A DNA stretch of 64,000 nt from Rosa chinensis. Its lineage: Eukaryota; Streptophyta; Magnoliopsida; Rosales; Rosaceae. The stretch is taken from assembly GCF_002994745.2 (NCBI RefSeq), contig NC_037088.1:3787001-3851000 (forward strand), written 5' to 3'. Shown here in pieces: positions 24,439 to 36,246 of the stretch. The stretch's first letter is position 1. Each line of letters starts with the position of its first letter. Made by a program: the position numbers and the translations under genes. The notes beneath the pieces were generated by a model, which saw only the letters and a program-made list of their open reading frames with translations, was not told the DNA's origin and searched no databases.

Positions 24439-24674
24439 TGTTTAAGGAAAACTGAAATTGGGAGATAATTGAGTCGTACTTTCATTGATAATAGGGGCTT
24501 CTTTATATAGAGGATTAAAAGGCATAGAATTAGAGTTCTACAAGGAAACGTAATACTACAATTGATTGGATATCTCCAAGATTCTCCGATATTATCTCTA
24601 ATTCTAACCCTATTACCACTAGGTCAAGTAACCTAGAGTTTGGGCCAGACACATATTCTGGATTTACTTGAACA
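24439..24674 (-). repeat. Copia (left) 3' LTR
   Basis: 236 bp, matching 31736-31971 with about 14 substitutions by eye and no length change. Confidence 0.9.
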
Positions 24675-24689
24675 CTCCACCTTGTGTCG

Positions 24690-25816
24690 CCAAACGTGGT
24701 GCTCCTCTCGTTGCCTCATTAAAAACCTTGCTGAGTAACAAAAACCTAGTGGGACAAAAATAACCTCGGTCGAAGGGGAAAAAGAGCACAACACACCCTT
24801 CACGTTTCGAGGCCATACATGTAGAAACCTCCCCATGATGTCTGCATCTCCCCCTGAAGACTACGGTCATTAGAGTTTGGATAACTTTTGCAAACGATGC
24901 TACCAACATGTTTCTCGAAAGTGGAATTTAGGCAATGACTTAGTGAGCAAGTCTGCCATACTGTCCTCAGATTGAACCTAGTTCACTTTGATCTTGAGGA
25001 GAGTTTGTTGTGCTGATTATCCTTGGTGTTGTCTCTTTTGATGTAGCCTTACTTCATTTGTTCAAAACAAGCAGCATTATCCTAAATGCTTGTAGGCTCA
25101 ACTGTGATAGACTTCAAACCACTATTGTTCGAACATGTGTAGTTATGGTCCAATCCATAAACATTCACGTTTGTGAAGAGAAATAATCTCTGCATGGTTC
25201 GAAGATATAGCAACTAAGGTCTGTTTTATAGACCTCCAAGATATCATGGTCTTTATCAATGGTAAACACTTAATCAGTTTAGGAATGACCTTTGTATGGG
25301 TCAGAGAGATACCCAATATCAACAAAACCTTCCAAAACACATGTAGTTTTGGGATGGGGATAATGGACGCAGGCCAATGTTGGCGGCGTTCCTGGTGTGC
25401 AGTGGCGGAGCCAGGAATTTAAGTTTACTGGGGCACAAAAAAAATATAAATATAAAAACATACAAAATCTTTAAATGTAATTTCTATCTATTACAATGGT
25501 AATTGTCCTCGACTAGATTTCATATTACATTAGGATGACAACTTGAAATTGGAAGATGATTTCCAGGATCAGAAGGATATTTTTCATTAACGTTGGGACA
25601 AGGCTTTTCAGAATTACTATCATTTTTCTTTGTTTTTTTTACGGGGGATGACTCTAATGAGGTATTTATACTAGACAACTCCTTTGCACCAAGATTTTAT
25701 TTTCTTTTAAAGTATCTTAACATATTTGAATGAAGAATAGAGAAGTAGTGAGAACCAAAAGAAACGACTACATCAATACTCTTCACAAAAGAATTGATTG
25801 AGAATTGTTACTTGAT

Positions 25817-25847
<31 letters not shown>

Positions 25848-28800
25848 TGATGTAATAGAATATTTTGTTAATTGTTTTTCTATTGGACTTGAAAATCTGA
25901 AAGTAATAAAGAAATAGAAATCATTAAACGCAAGAGGATATAGGAAAGAAAAATATTATATGATTCGTAAAAAAAATATTATATGATATTAATAGAATGT
26001 CAAACATGGGACAGGTAAAGCCCACCAAAAAAAAAAAAGAGCACGTGTAGATGATTGAAAGAGTACATTCATCAGGTTGAGAAAATAATATAAAAATATA
26101 TAGTATAAACCTGATATTAATATAATATTAATATTAATATGTATATGTATATATATATATTTGTTTTTTCTTTTCTGAAAAGCTGAGTGGGGCACGGGAC
26201 CTAGTGGGCCCCTGCCTCCCTCCGCCCCTGCTGGTGTGTGATGGGTCTGAATCCATCATCTCACTGTAGGGATATAACAAGCGTATATCAATCGTACATC
26301 TCAAGTACTGAAAGATATCTTTTACACCAATCCAATGGAGTCGCGTTGGCGCAAAGCTATATCTAGCTAACAAGTTCATTGCAAATGAGATGTCCGGTCT
26401 TGTGCATTTAGCTAAGTACAATAATGCGCCTATTTTTCTTATGTAGGGCACTTTCGCCTCTAGCACATCTTCGCCATCATCCTTCGGACGAAGAGGGTCA
26501 TTTTCAGGATCAAGACTACAGACGATCATGGGGATGCTTGAAGGTTTGGCATTGTCAAAATGTCTAAGCATCTATCAACATGATGCTCAAGTTCCAAATC
26601 GAGACATAATCGTGTTCTCCCAAAATCCTTCATCTCAAACTTGGATTTCAAGTGTTCAGCGGTTTCCCTTAACTCTTTAAGGGCTTCCAATGAAGATCAT
26701 GTCCAACATGAACCGCGATAGAATCCGAAACTTATTATGGAAACACGTGGGCATATCCCTTCCTGATCAAGTAGTCATCTTAGTGAGCGTTTCAACCTTA
26801 TTGTAAACGCGCTCCGTGGTCTAGAGCCACTTGATTTAGGTAAATGAAGTTCACCATGAACCTTCATGTATATTCCGTATCTAGATCCTTATAGAGATAC
26901 ATAGTGACCACATTCGTAAGCTGTACGTTCAGTTATTCGGAAACTACCAAACTGACAGGGTAGTAAAGTGCAATGACATCCATTACGAGAGAATATGACT
27001 CATCGTAGTCGATTCCAAGGCGTTTTGTGAGAAGCCTTGAGCCATAAGGCGAGGTTGTCATCTCTTTTTCTCATCATGCTTTCTAATGAAGACCCATTAG
27101 TTAATAGGTTTTATGTTAGGAGGTGTTGGCATCGCTAGCTCAAAAACCCTCCTCTTTGTTAGAGAATCCATCTTAACCTGGATCATATCTTTCCATTTAG
27201 GCTAAATTTCTCTACATTAGCATTCATTCATTAACGAAGCTTGATTCAATATCATCAGACTCAACAAATTCATACGCAACGAAATGCGTGACTACATCAT
27301 CAATTATGATGGAGTTTCTATCCCACGTCTCATGTACACTAGTGTAATTTTCATAGAGCTCTATATTCTCAGGAATAGGTTCTGACGTCGAGGCGTCTCC
27401 CAACGATAACCATAACCCGAAAGATTCTCATGAGACGGATTTTGAGTCTTGATGATCAAAGGATTGGAATGTGTCAAAGTATCATTCGAATCCATGGGCC
27501 TCCCACGCATCCTAGCTGGGGCCATGCGCTGTAATGCCGAAGTGCCACTCTTTTTGGCGTTGGGACCCTACCTACCTGATGTAGGGTGGCGCTACGTCCT
27601 CCGTAGGGATGTCCTTCCTTGCAGGCATATTTGCAGCAACTGTGTGTGATCTTGTTACTTTAACAGGGATCGAGATGAGACATAGTGGGGACAGACCACT
27701 ACAATTCCTGTCGTTCCTGCTGAACATTCGTGTTCTTATCTCCCCCTAACGACAGGAAGACTGTCTCATCAAAGTGACAACTCACAAATCTAGCGGTAAG
27801 GAGATCGTCTAGCAAGGGCATTAAGTAGCGGACGATTATTGGAATCTCAAATCTAACATAGTTGCCCATTCGTCTGTAAGGACCCATCATAGTATGTTGT
27901 GGCGGCGCAATTGGCACATAAATGGCTTACTCAAATATGCGTAAGTACGATACTTATACCCAGTCACTAGCTGTAACACAGAGGTAGATTGAGTGGGGTG
28001 AATCATAAACGAATTAGCATAGCTACATGCGATACTGCATCACCCCAAGCGGATATAAGGGGATTGGTGCGCATTACCAATGTCCTGACTACCATCGTAG
28101 TCGTTTTCGCGAGACCATTTGGGTGTGTTAATGGGAATATGATGTCTGACATCAGTCCCAATGCAATAACCATCGAAAGTGCATGATATGTGCTAGGAGT
28201 GTAGCATAAAGCAGCATTACAAGTAGATAATGGCACAATAAGTGACCAGTGTGTTTGCGTGTCAACCAACATCATGAGATATTTAAACGTCCGCAAGTTG
28301 GTTGAATCAGTCCATAGAATCCCTATGCATTCTATGTAAGAACATAATGAGTATTTTCTTATCCTTTACAGAGGAACGTCTCAGTCCTAATTTCCCTAAG
28401 GAACAGGCTTTGTAAAACAAGTAAGAGGCTTTAGAAGCAACCAATGAGAATTTTGATTGGGTCTGAGCGTCTGAAACTCTATTTGAAGCAAAGTTGGTGA
28501 TTGCAGCATCACCTGGGGCGCCATCACCATGATGGGCACCATCCATGGCATCATGGATACGGACTGTGCCAACCCTAGGCTAGTGGTGGATTGTTGAAGC
28601 GCCAGACGCAGCGGTGGCGATCACACTTAGTCCAGTAATCAACTTTTGATTCATATTTTGTTTCGCTCGAGAGAAAGGATGTCCATGCAAAGTTTTTAGT
28701 AGACGGATCATCATATCAAGACTAGGATGACCTATCCTATCGTGACAAAGCCAATATGTGTCCAAATCCAAGAGATCTTCTCTCATAATTTTATTGGATT

Positions 28801-28927
28801 TAATAGCTCGAATAGTGACATAGAGTCCACTAGAGAGACACATAAACTTCTCTAAGATACGCCTTTGTTCGCAATCATTAGAGGTATTGCAAAGGAACTC
28901 ATTTTCGTTCTCTACATGCATTTTCAC
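24690..28927 (-). pseudogene. Copia pol: pre-integrase, integrase, RT and RNase H remnants
   Basis: The minus-strand frames are short and broken but follow Copia order. The pre-integrase segment near 28730 reads LCHDRIGHPSLDMM. Integrase remnants at 28003-28296 end in VVRTLVMRTNPLISAWGDAV. A reverse-transcriptase C-terminal part at 26240-26571 has VPYIRKIGALLYLAKCTRPD. An RNase H part near 25150-25230 has ISWRSIKQTLVA and SSNHAEI. The polyprotein would copy RNA into DNA and integrate it, but it has many stops and frameshifts and is cut by the hAT at 25400-26230. No intact YVDD motif was found. Confidence 0.8.
25400..26230. mobile_element. Non-autonomous hAT transposon, 831 bp, nested in Copia
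   Basis: The ends are imperfect inverted repeats, CAGTGGCGGAGCCAGG on the left and, on the minus strand, CAGGGGCGGAGGGAGG on the right. A perfect 8-bp duplication ctggtgtg lies at 25392-25399 and 26231-26238, the hAT signature. The AT-rich interior has an (AT)n tract near 25820-25848 and no transposase. Confidence 0.9.
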
Positions 28928-29792
28928 ATGGAATATGTTGGCTATTCATAGGTGTGATTTGCCTTATGAGCGTAGAGAGTTTCTGTGACAATAATCAAGG
29001 TGCCATTTGGTAAGGGGAACTTAGGCAATTCCATGTCCTTGAATTAATATTGATGGCCCAGCCATCGTAGTCACAAAGTACTATGCTCAGAATCAAAATG
29101 GAGTCATAATGAAAAGAACTCGGAATTTTATTCATAAGCCAATAGAGTACATCATTGTCTCTTAACCATTAGAAAAATCTAATCCAAATGCTAGCTAATG
29201 CAAAACAAAGATAGTCATTTAACTTCTTTCGGTAACTCCAAAATAAATATGACCAGGTGAGTAGAGAGATGTCGGTGGAGCAAAGCTCGCTTAAGTACCA
29301 CTTAATTATCTCAAAACCTTCCTAGACATCATACTCATTTTGAATGAGCCTATGTGAAGAAAAACTAAACCAATGGCATTTACTACAAAGTATATGGCAT
29401 TTGCCTATTATATCTCTTGGAAAAATAAAGACTTAGACAGAATTGGCTATCTATTGATCCCAGCCAGATTTGTAGTCTTCAACCCATCACTCTAGATCAT
29501 CTTCTTGATCTTCTTGTTCCACATAGTGTGCTCCTCTTGCTTCACAATATGCTTTGTAGGCGGTGACAATTTCTTCACGAGCTCTACAAATGTGTGCCTA
29601 ATGACCGGATAATCCACATCGAAAACATACATCTCTTTGCTCAAACTCCATTGATTAAGGCGCTTTGAAAGCGTCATTTAGATGGCTCTTAGTGTTGGTG
29701 GCGCCACCAACATGCCCAGAGGCATTGCCTCCCTCTTTCTTTCCACGTTGACCTCTTCGGTTCCATATTCTCCTATTTTGGCGGTTACATTC

Positions 29793-30545
29793 TCAAATAG
29801 AGCCATTATATGGACCAGAACGTCCAGAAGTATCCCTAAGATTAGGGTTTGGCTCTTGGCGCCCTATTTTTAAGGCGCGACTATAATTGAATTCCGGAAT
29901 ATGCTCTGTTTCCACGGATCTCGAATTATAGTTATTCACAAGGATGTTGTCATACTTTTCAGCAACATTCATAGCTCCAATGAGCTCATGAAACCTTGTG
30001 ACTCGTCTTGTAGTAACATCGATTTGATAGTTCTTAGCAACCATCAATGCAGAGACGGGGAAGGTAGATAGAGTCTTCTCAATTAACATCGCATTTGTGA
30101 TCTCTTTACCACAGAATTCCATTAAGGATTTAATGCGAAGTGCTTCCGAGTTGTAGTCAAGAACTGACTTGAAATCATAGAAGCGAAGGGTATGCCATTG
30201 TACTTCTAAGTCAGGAAGCAGGGAGTCACGGACATTGCCAAATCTTTCTTTGAGTGAGACTCATAGCCTTCTGGGGTCTTCTTCATTCATACACTCGTAC
30301 TTGAGCGAATCATCCATATGATGAGTCATTAGGATGATGGCTTTTGCCTTATTTGCCTCTAAGGCTGCTCTATTTGCTTTCAAAGCTTGAGCTTGCTCAA
30401 CAGTTAGCACGTTCTGGCTAGGCTCGAGAATCGTATCCAGGATTCCATCGGCCTTGAGATGCTGGCGGACATTACTAACCCACCTGTGATATCCAGAGCC
30501 AGTTGTTCCCAATGGAGCAAAGTCCAATTTGTTCAGGTTACTCAT
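29793..30545 (-). pseudogene. Copia gag (nucleocapsid) remnant
   Basis: The start ATG at 30545 gives MSNLNKLDFAPLGTTGSGY, typical of the Copia gag N-terminus. The frame meets a TGA at 30261 and continues in the same frame to 29793, with KYDNILVNNYN. A CCHC knuckle follows at about 29590-29650 in another frame (CFRCGLSGH then a stop, then AHIC). Gag would package the element RNA. The stops after Leu-30264 and within the knuckle make this copy non-functional. Confidence 0.85.
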
Positions 30546-30610
30546 CCTGAAAGAGAACAAGAAATTAGGGTTAGTTTCGAAGCGTAAAAGGCTACCACGA
30601 AAACATATAA

Positions 30611-30712
30611 AATTTCTGAGCGTAGTTGCTCCCAAGAAATTATGAATTTCTGAGCGTAATCGCTTCCAAAAATTTAGGAATTTCTGAGCGTAATTACTTC
30701 CAAGAAATTCAA
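30611..30712 (-). repeat. Three-copy tandem repeat, 34-bp period, upstream of Copia gag
   Basis: AATTTCTGAGCGTA blocks start at 30611, 30645 and 30679, an exact 34-bp spacing. They lie in the element's untranslated leader, just before the gag ATG on the minus strand. Confidence 0.85.
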
Positions 30713-31092
30713 TTCCAAGAGGTATTGGATTAGATCGAAACAATGACGTAAGTGGTCAATCATAAATTCTCTACAAACTCTAAGTTTGGAGATCTCAACA
30801 AGCTTCAAGGTTGGAGTGAGCACGAACCCCCATCGTCTGGCTTAATTAGGCCTCCCTTATGATGAAGAAAGAGGGGAGGGTAGAAGAGGGAGTTTGCAAG
30901 TCCTCGAAAAAGAAGAGAAATTGAATTTAAAAACTCTAAAAAACGGGAACTTTTAGGAAAAAAAAAAAAAAAACCTCGCAATAGGTCACCGGAAAATTTG
31001 ATCGGAAAAAGTCGCCGGAAAAGTGCATGGAAAAGTCGCGGCGGTCTTTGACTGGCATTGACCAGGAGCTGACCGAGCTTACGTGGCAGTGG

Positions 31093-31330
31093 GGTCCAGT
31101 GCTGACATGGCAGTAGGGTCTAATACTGACTTGGCAGTGGGTCCCCCAGATGCTAACGTGGCAATGGGGTCCAGTGCTGACGTGGCAGTATGGTCTGATA
31201 CTGACTTGGCAGTGGGTCCCCCAGATGCTAACTGGCATTGGGTTCCCCGGATGCTGACGTGGTGGCTGACTGTTCTGTTGACGTGGCGACTGACTGTTCT
31301 GCTGGCGTGGCTGTGGCCCTGTGCTAACGT
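31093..31330 (-). repeat. Minisatellite in Copia leader, 75-bp period
   Basis: GGTCCAGTGCTGAC recurs at 31093 and 31168, with decayed further units to about 31330 built on GACGTGGCAGT and GGTCCCCCAGATGCTAAC. The period is a multiple of three, so frames stay open on both strands; this is not evidence of coding. Confidence 0.8.
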
Positions 31331-31722
31331 GGTTGTGGGGTCTGTGGGTCTACGTCAGTGGTCTTGGGCTTCTGGACTTCTTTTCCTTTCCTTTTTTTTT
31401 TCTTTCTTCTGTTGACTTTTCTGTTGGCCGGTTCTGCTACTTTTATACCGGTTTTTGGTATTTTTCTTCCGGTTCCTAGATCCTGGTATCGAAGAGTTAC
31501 TGCTGGAAATATTTGGTAGCAATCGGAGGTCCGGAAGGTGGTGAACTGGTGCAGGGATCCCTTTTCTTTTTTTTCTTCTTGGAGGGCTAGTTCGATACTT
31601 TCGGTGGCCTGTTCGGTAGTTTTCCGGCCGATTCTAGTGGTACCGCCGCTGGTTCTGGAATTCTGGGATTGAGGGCTTCAATATATGCGGCGGTGGTGGC
31701 TAGGGTTTCAGGGTTAGGGGTT

Positions 31723-31735
31723 CGTGCTGATAACG
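31723..31735 (-). other. Copia (left) primer-binding site
   Basis: On the minus strand CGTTATCAGCACG follows directly after the 5' LTR end. TATCAGCACG is a common primer-site core in plant Copia elements. Confidence 0.8.
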
Positions 31736-31971
31736 TGTTTAAGGAAAACTAAAATTGGGAGAGAATTGAGTTGTACTTTCATTGATAATAGGGGTCTCTT
31801 AATATAGAGGATTACAAGGTATAGAATCAGAGTTCTACAAGGAAACGTAATATTACAATTAATTGGATATCTCCAAGATTCTCCGATATTATCTCTAATT
31901 CTAACCCTATTACCACTATGTCAAGTAACCTAGAGTTTGAGCCAGACACATATTCTTGATTTACTTGAACA
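31736..31971 (-). repeat. Copia (left) 5' LTR
   Basis: 236 bp, the partner of 24439-24674. It carries the primer site on its inner edge and the target duplication atttt on its outer edge. Confidence 0.9.
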
Positions 31972-32019
31972 ATTTTAGTTTTTTTTTTTTTTAAGAGACC
32001 GAGAGAGGTTGCCCATGAG

Positions 32020-32780
32020 ACAGAGTTGTGGAGAAAGGAAGGTTTTGTGATAGTCCATCCATGGCTGGTGAAGCCCTTATTGCAACGAGGTTATACTGTC
32101 AAAGCCACTGTTTTTGACCCAAGTTAGTTCATTCCCCCTTTTTTATTTCTTTTTGTTCCCTGAATTAAAGTTGCCCAGATTGCCAGTTCCTTCAAGAAAA
32201 TTCATTATCAACTTCTCGGTTTTAATTTTTACCGTAAAAAATCTGACCAGTTCTGTTTTTGCATATCGTAGATGATCAATAGAAGACAAAAGGGTTGGTC
32301 TGTCACTTGATGGAGCAAAAGAAAGGATTCATTTGTTCAATTAATGCAGACTTGTTAGAACAATTTAGGGTCACTCTTTTGGTCATGTAATTCATCGATC
32401 CCCTGTACTTGTTTCAGTTACTGACCCAGTGGTTCAATTATCTCTTTATTTCTTGCAGTTATTAGTTGTTTAACTCACTTGTATGGTAATGTTCATTCCT
32501 TGTTTGTAGCATATTGCCAGTGGGGTGTAGAATTCATTTTATTTGATACTTTGCTACAAGTTACAGATGCAATTCAATTTTAGCTGTAAATACTAAACTC
32601 AAGATCCCTTACTGTTGTCAGGCAGAATTAATTGATCCTGATTTAAAGGGAACTTAATGTCCTCGGATAATGCGCAAAAGGGTGGATATAACATCCTCTA
32701 TCGTGTCAGTTTTGTTCAATGGAAAACCTGTTTTGATCCCCTGATGTTATAGTTGATAAAACTTGGATTTCAGATCCAGC
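32020..32780 (+). pseudogene. CCR-like/phenylacetaldehyde-reductase-like SDR pseudogene, 5' exons
   Basis: Three exon relics of an NADPH-dependent extended SDR (cinnamoyl-CoA/phenylacetaldehyde reductase group) are visible. Exon 1 (to 32122) reads WLVKPLLQRGYTVKATVFDP, the Rossmann segment, but its glycine-rich motif is garbled. Exon 2 (32272-32367) reads SLDGAKERIHLF, then shifts frame into ADLLEQ. Exon 3 (from 32622) reads AELIDPDLKGT, then KRVDITSSIVSVLFNGKP, including the catalytic-Ser region, then PDVIVDKTWISDPA. There the Gypsy at 32781 cuts it; the exon resumes at 47219. Stops and frameshifts are several. The exon that normally joins 2 and 3 is not seen. Such enzymes reduce phenylpropanoid aldehydes or CoA esters; this copy cannot. 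Confidence 0.8.
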
Positions 32781-33591
32781 TGTTTGAGCCCAAAAGTAAT
32801 TTTGGCAAGATCCTTTAGTGGATTTAGCACAGCGGGCAGATACCTGCGGCCCAAAAATAAGCCTACTTGGGTTTGGGTTACAGCTTCGCCCATTCCATAA
32901 TCCATAAGGAAAACGAAACCTTATTGGAATCAAGTAGCAGAGATTGAATAAGAAACTTCAATCAATAATCCTTCTATAGCAAGGAACAGTCGAAACCCTA
33001 GTTATAAATACTAGGTTTCAAGGACGAAAGAAGGACCTCTCTCGAATCAATCAATCCCAGCAATTACAAAGCCTCCCCGGAGCAAACCTTCAACCTCGTT
33101 GAAACCCAGTGACCGCACGCCAGTCCTAGTCTCCCCGCGAGCCAACTGTCAGCATCACTAGATCAACCCGGCGATCGTGCTTCCAGTCCTAGTCTCCCCG
33201 CGAGCCGACTGCTAGTACCACTGCCACCGATACAACCAGCGAAGCAAGGGTAACGCCCTCGCAACCCAGTGAAGCTAAAGTCATGCTTTAGCAAAACCCG
33301 TGCTTTCTCCAAACTTCCCAGTGATTGCTCTGCTCAGCCTACAACGTTGAGTATCGATTCGGTGACGCAAAGAGATCACATCCAAAGTCCTTATCCGTAA
33401 GGAAAGAAGTCCTTTCTCGGAAGGCTAGAGAAGAACCTTGTGGCGAGGTTGGTGCTCTCCTTGCCCACAAACGCTTGAAGAAGAAGTTAGGTCAAGGGAC
33501 TCCCCCGACGACTGCAGCCCACGGTGCTGGCACGTCTGTGTACACGCTTAAAAGAGACAGTTTGCACGCCAACTGGTTTTGGAGCCAAACA
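32781..33591 (+). repeat. Gypsy 5' LTR
   Basis: 811 bp. It contains an internal direct repeat: CAGTCCTAGTCTCCCCGCGA starts at 33121 and again at 33184, 63 bp apart. This is also present in the 3' LTR. Confidence 0.9.
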
Positions 33592-33594
33592 TTT

Positions 33595-33613
33595 TGGCAC
33601 GCCTAGTGGGACC
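33595..33613 (+). other. Gypsy primer-binding site
   Basis: TGGCACGCCTAGTGGGACC begins four bases after the 5' LTR, in the position of a tRNA primer site. I cannot assign the tRNA with confidence. Confidence 0.65.
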
Positions 33614-33797
33614 GCAATAGTGTCTCTTCGTGAACGTAGCCATTGGGAAGTCGAGCGAAAACCCTTACCAAAAGGTTTACGCTAACTGCTCAAGACACAA
33701 GACCTCCAGTTACAGACCGCACTCTGGCGCGGACTGTCGTGGTCTTTCTGAAGAACAAGTGACTCAACGATTTTCTCATCCGGCCCACTCATCCGAC

Positions 33798-36036
33798 ATG
33801 TCAACCGAACGGGGAGAAAATCACCCGACCGCTACTGAGGGTCAGAATGTCACTACCAATCAGGCCAGCGAGCCTGTTATCACTACTGCTGTCTCCAATA
33901 CAGCAGAAAGTGGAGGAAGAGAGGCTTTCATAGCGAAGCCTATTATAGAAGAAGCGACCTCAGAAGTGAGGTTCGCGATCATCATGGAGAACATTGAAAA
34001 TCATCGCAAGAAGATAGCCGCTGATTTTGAAAGGGAAACCGCGAAGACAGACCGGCTAATAAGCGAATTAGACCAGCGTATTACCCGACATGCAGAAGAT
34101 ACTAAGCAACAAATCGCACAATCAGAAAGTGCAGTAAGGGCTCATGCCACGGGTATCGCTGGTCAGCAGAACCAGTGCCAAAAAGAGATCATGGAGGCCA
34201 TCACGAACCAAACCAAGCAGACCACGTCGGATATGGCAGGTCTTCGCAAGGATGGAGCTAACCTCGCAACCGAGGTTGCCATGCAAAGAGCCGAACTGAA
34301 CCAGGCACGAGAAGTATTGAACAAAGCTTTAGGGATCCTAATGCTATCCTCGGCTCTCTTGGCCAGCCATTTGGTTCAAGCAAGTACGTGCCGCCGAACC
34401 AGTGAGAAAAGGTTAGCACAATGCCGCTACACCTCCCCCAACTGTCACTGCTACACAACTGAAGAGTAAAGAGCAAGCTTTGGTTATCAGCGGTACCAAA
34501 GAAAATGCCACCCCGTCAGGCGGACAGACCACCAGGCAGAAGCATCAGGCATCAAGGGTTGGTGGAACCGCGTCTGGTTCTACCACCTTTGTTCAATATG
34601 ACAGCGACGGGGCAGAAAACGTATATCAGGAACTGCCAGGAAGCTATTATGGTATTGACCAGGCTGGTAACCCGATTAAGATAACAGCCTTGACAAAAGA
34701 GATGCTCATACCAGCATTAACTCTTCAGCAACCAGTTACAACCCACGTTGTTCATGTAGGAGAAGGAACAGGGGCTCTAAACCAAGCAATACCCTTACAG
34801 GCTGCTCGCCATACTGTGGCAACACCCCCTCCTCCACCTTCGGGTCCGGAGTATGTAAGACGTGAAGAGGTAGAGGAGATGATCAGGCTGGCTAATCCTA
34901 GGACCCAAGTGGATGGGGTCTATGAGGGACCTTTCCTGCCGCATGTAATGCTCGTGCCCTTTCCCAGGGGTTATAAAAATATCATATTTGCTACTTTTTC
35001 AGGGGAAGACACAGAGAATGCGACTACCCATCTGGCCAGGTTTAGGGTGCAATGTGGCCAGTACCAAAATGATGATATCCTCAAATGCAGGATCTTTGGC
35101 ACTTCTCTCTCAAGAGCTGCCTTTAGGTGCTTATCCAAACTTCGGCCAAGGACCGTAACGGATTGGCTCGCAATGGAAAAGCTATTTCGAGAAACCTTTA
35201 GGGCCATTGAGCCTGAGGTTGACTTGGTTTCTCTCACTCAGATGGCCCAACAGTCTACAGAGTCTGCTGTGGCCTATCTTCAGCACTTCCAAATTCAGAA
35301 AGCCAAGATGAATGTCATCCTGCCCGAGAAAGAGTTAGTCAAACTGGCGGTCAAGGGCTTGGAGCCTCGTCAGTGGAAAAAGCAACATGGCAGTATGATC
35401 CAGTCAATGGGAGAGCTCATCACAGAGGTAGGCAGCTTTGAACATCTCCTTAGAGAAACCGACGCAAGGAAGAACGCATCCAAAGGGACATATGTACTAG
35501 GAAAACATCGCACCATAGCTGCCCTGAGCTACCAGCCGGCTACTTATGACCCTTACTACCATCATCACATTGAAGAGGTGGTTCAAGATGACGATGAGGA
35601 AGAGGAGAATGATATCACTGCTTATGAACTAACCGGGAGAAAGAATCCAGCCTTGAAGCAACTGAAACTTTCCAAAGAGCCTGTCAAGCTCAAATCGATG
35701 GCCTTCACCAAACCTGAGTTCGCGACATATACTTATGATGCTAATAAGGCGCCTGAGATTCTGGATGAGATGATCGCCGCGAAGATGGTGAATACTGACT
35801 TCAGACCTTTTCCTCGACCAGACCAGTTGAAAGGGAAGAAGTATTGCAAATTCCACAACCTGTGGAATCACAACACCGCGGACTGTGTGAAGCTCAAAGA
35901 CCAAATTCAGGTATGGCTTAATAATGGCAGTTTGCAGGTGGAAGCTCCAGTAACGGCGGCAGTGCTCGTAGACTTGAACCCTTTTCCTGACACTGGGGTC
36001 AATATGGTCGGTGTGAACTGGGCCAAGCAGAACTGA
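33798..36036 (+). pseudogene. Gypsy gag polyprotein
   Basis: The likely start is the ATG at 33798 (MSTERGENH); an earlier in-frame ATG at 33630 lacks family-like text. A coiled-coil-rich N-terminal part (33990-34330) has many Glu, Lys and Gln. The frame is lost near 34340 and resumes, after an in-frame TAG, as an open frame from 34480. The capsid-type domain at 35000-35370 includes FRVQCGQYQNDDILKCRIF and a WLAMEKLFRETF segment. A CCHC-like knuckle, CKFHNLWNHNTADC, lies near 35845. Gag would form the particle that packages element RNA. The frame breaks between 34340 and 34480 make this copy defective. Confidence 0.85.
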
Positions 36037-36246
36037 AGGAAACCAACCTTGGATTTGAGTACAACAGGGTGAGAGGAAAAGTCTACAGAGGATGAGATCC
36101 CGGCACAGCAAGAAACTAAACCAATTGGGAAAGCCTCACCCGTGGTCTTATGCTCGCAATGCAAGGAAGAGTGTGGCATCCAAGTGTCACATGAGGAGGT
36201 CGAGCAGACGTTTCGTTTTGGCTCTCTCCCACCTATTAAGTAGGCC

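Larger units (their letters stand above)
24439..31971 (-). mobile_element. Copia-class LTR retrotransposon, decayed, 7.5 kb, with nested hAT
   Basis: LTRs of 236 bp lie at 24439-24674 and 31736-31971. On the minus strand they start TGTTCAAGTAAATC and end CCTTAAACA. The 5-bp duplication atttt is perfect (24434-24438 and 31972-31976). A CGTTATCAGCACG primer site adjoins the right LTR, and a purine tract AAGGTGGAG adjoins the left one. Domain order on the minus strand is gag, pre-integrase, integrase, reverse transcriptase, RNase H: the Copia order. About 14 differences between LTRs and many stops make it the oldest full-length LTR element here. An 831-bp hAT lies in its reverse transcriptase/RNase H region. 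Confidence 0.9.

Noticed and set aside
23628..24455. A 275-codon plus-strand frame as a protein gene
   Set aside because: It runs through the poly-A tail and an adjoining LTR edge, has no recognisable domain, and its composition is not protein-like.
30936..31415. Repeat-containing frames upstream of the Copia gag as a structural protein
   Set aside because: They are products of the 75-bp leader minisatellite and overlap on both strands.
33630..33797. ATG at 33630 as the Gypsy gag start
   Set aside because: The 56 residues before the ATG at 33798 look like leader sequence; family-like text begins after MSTERG.
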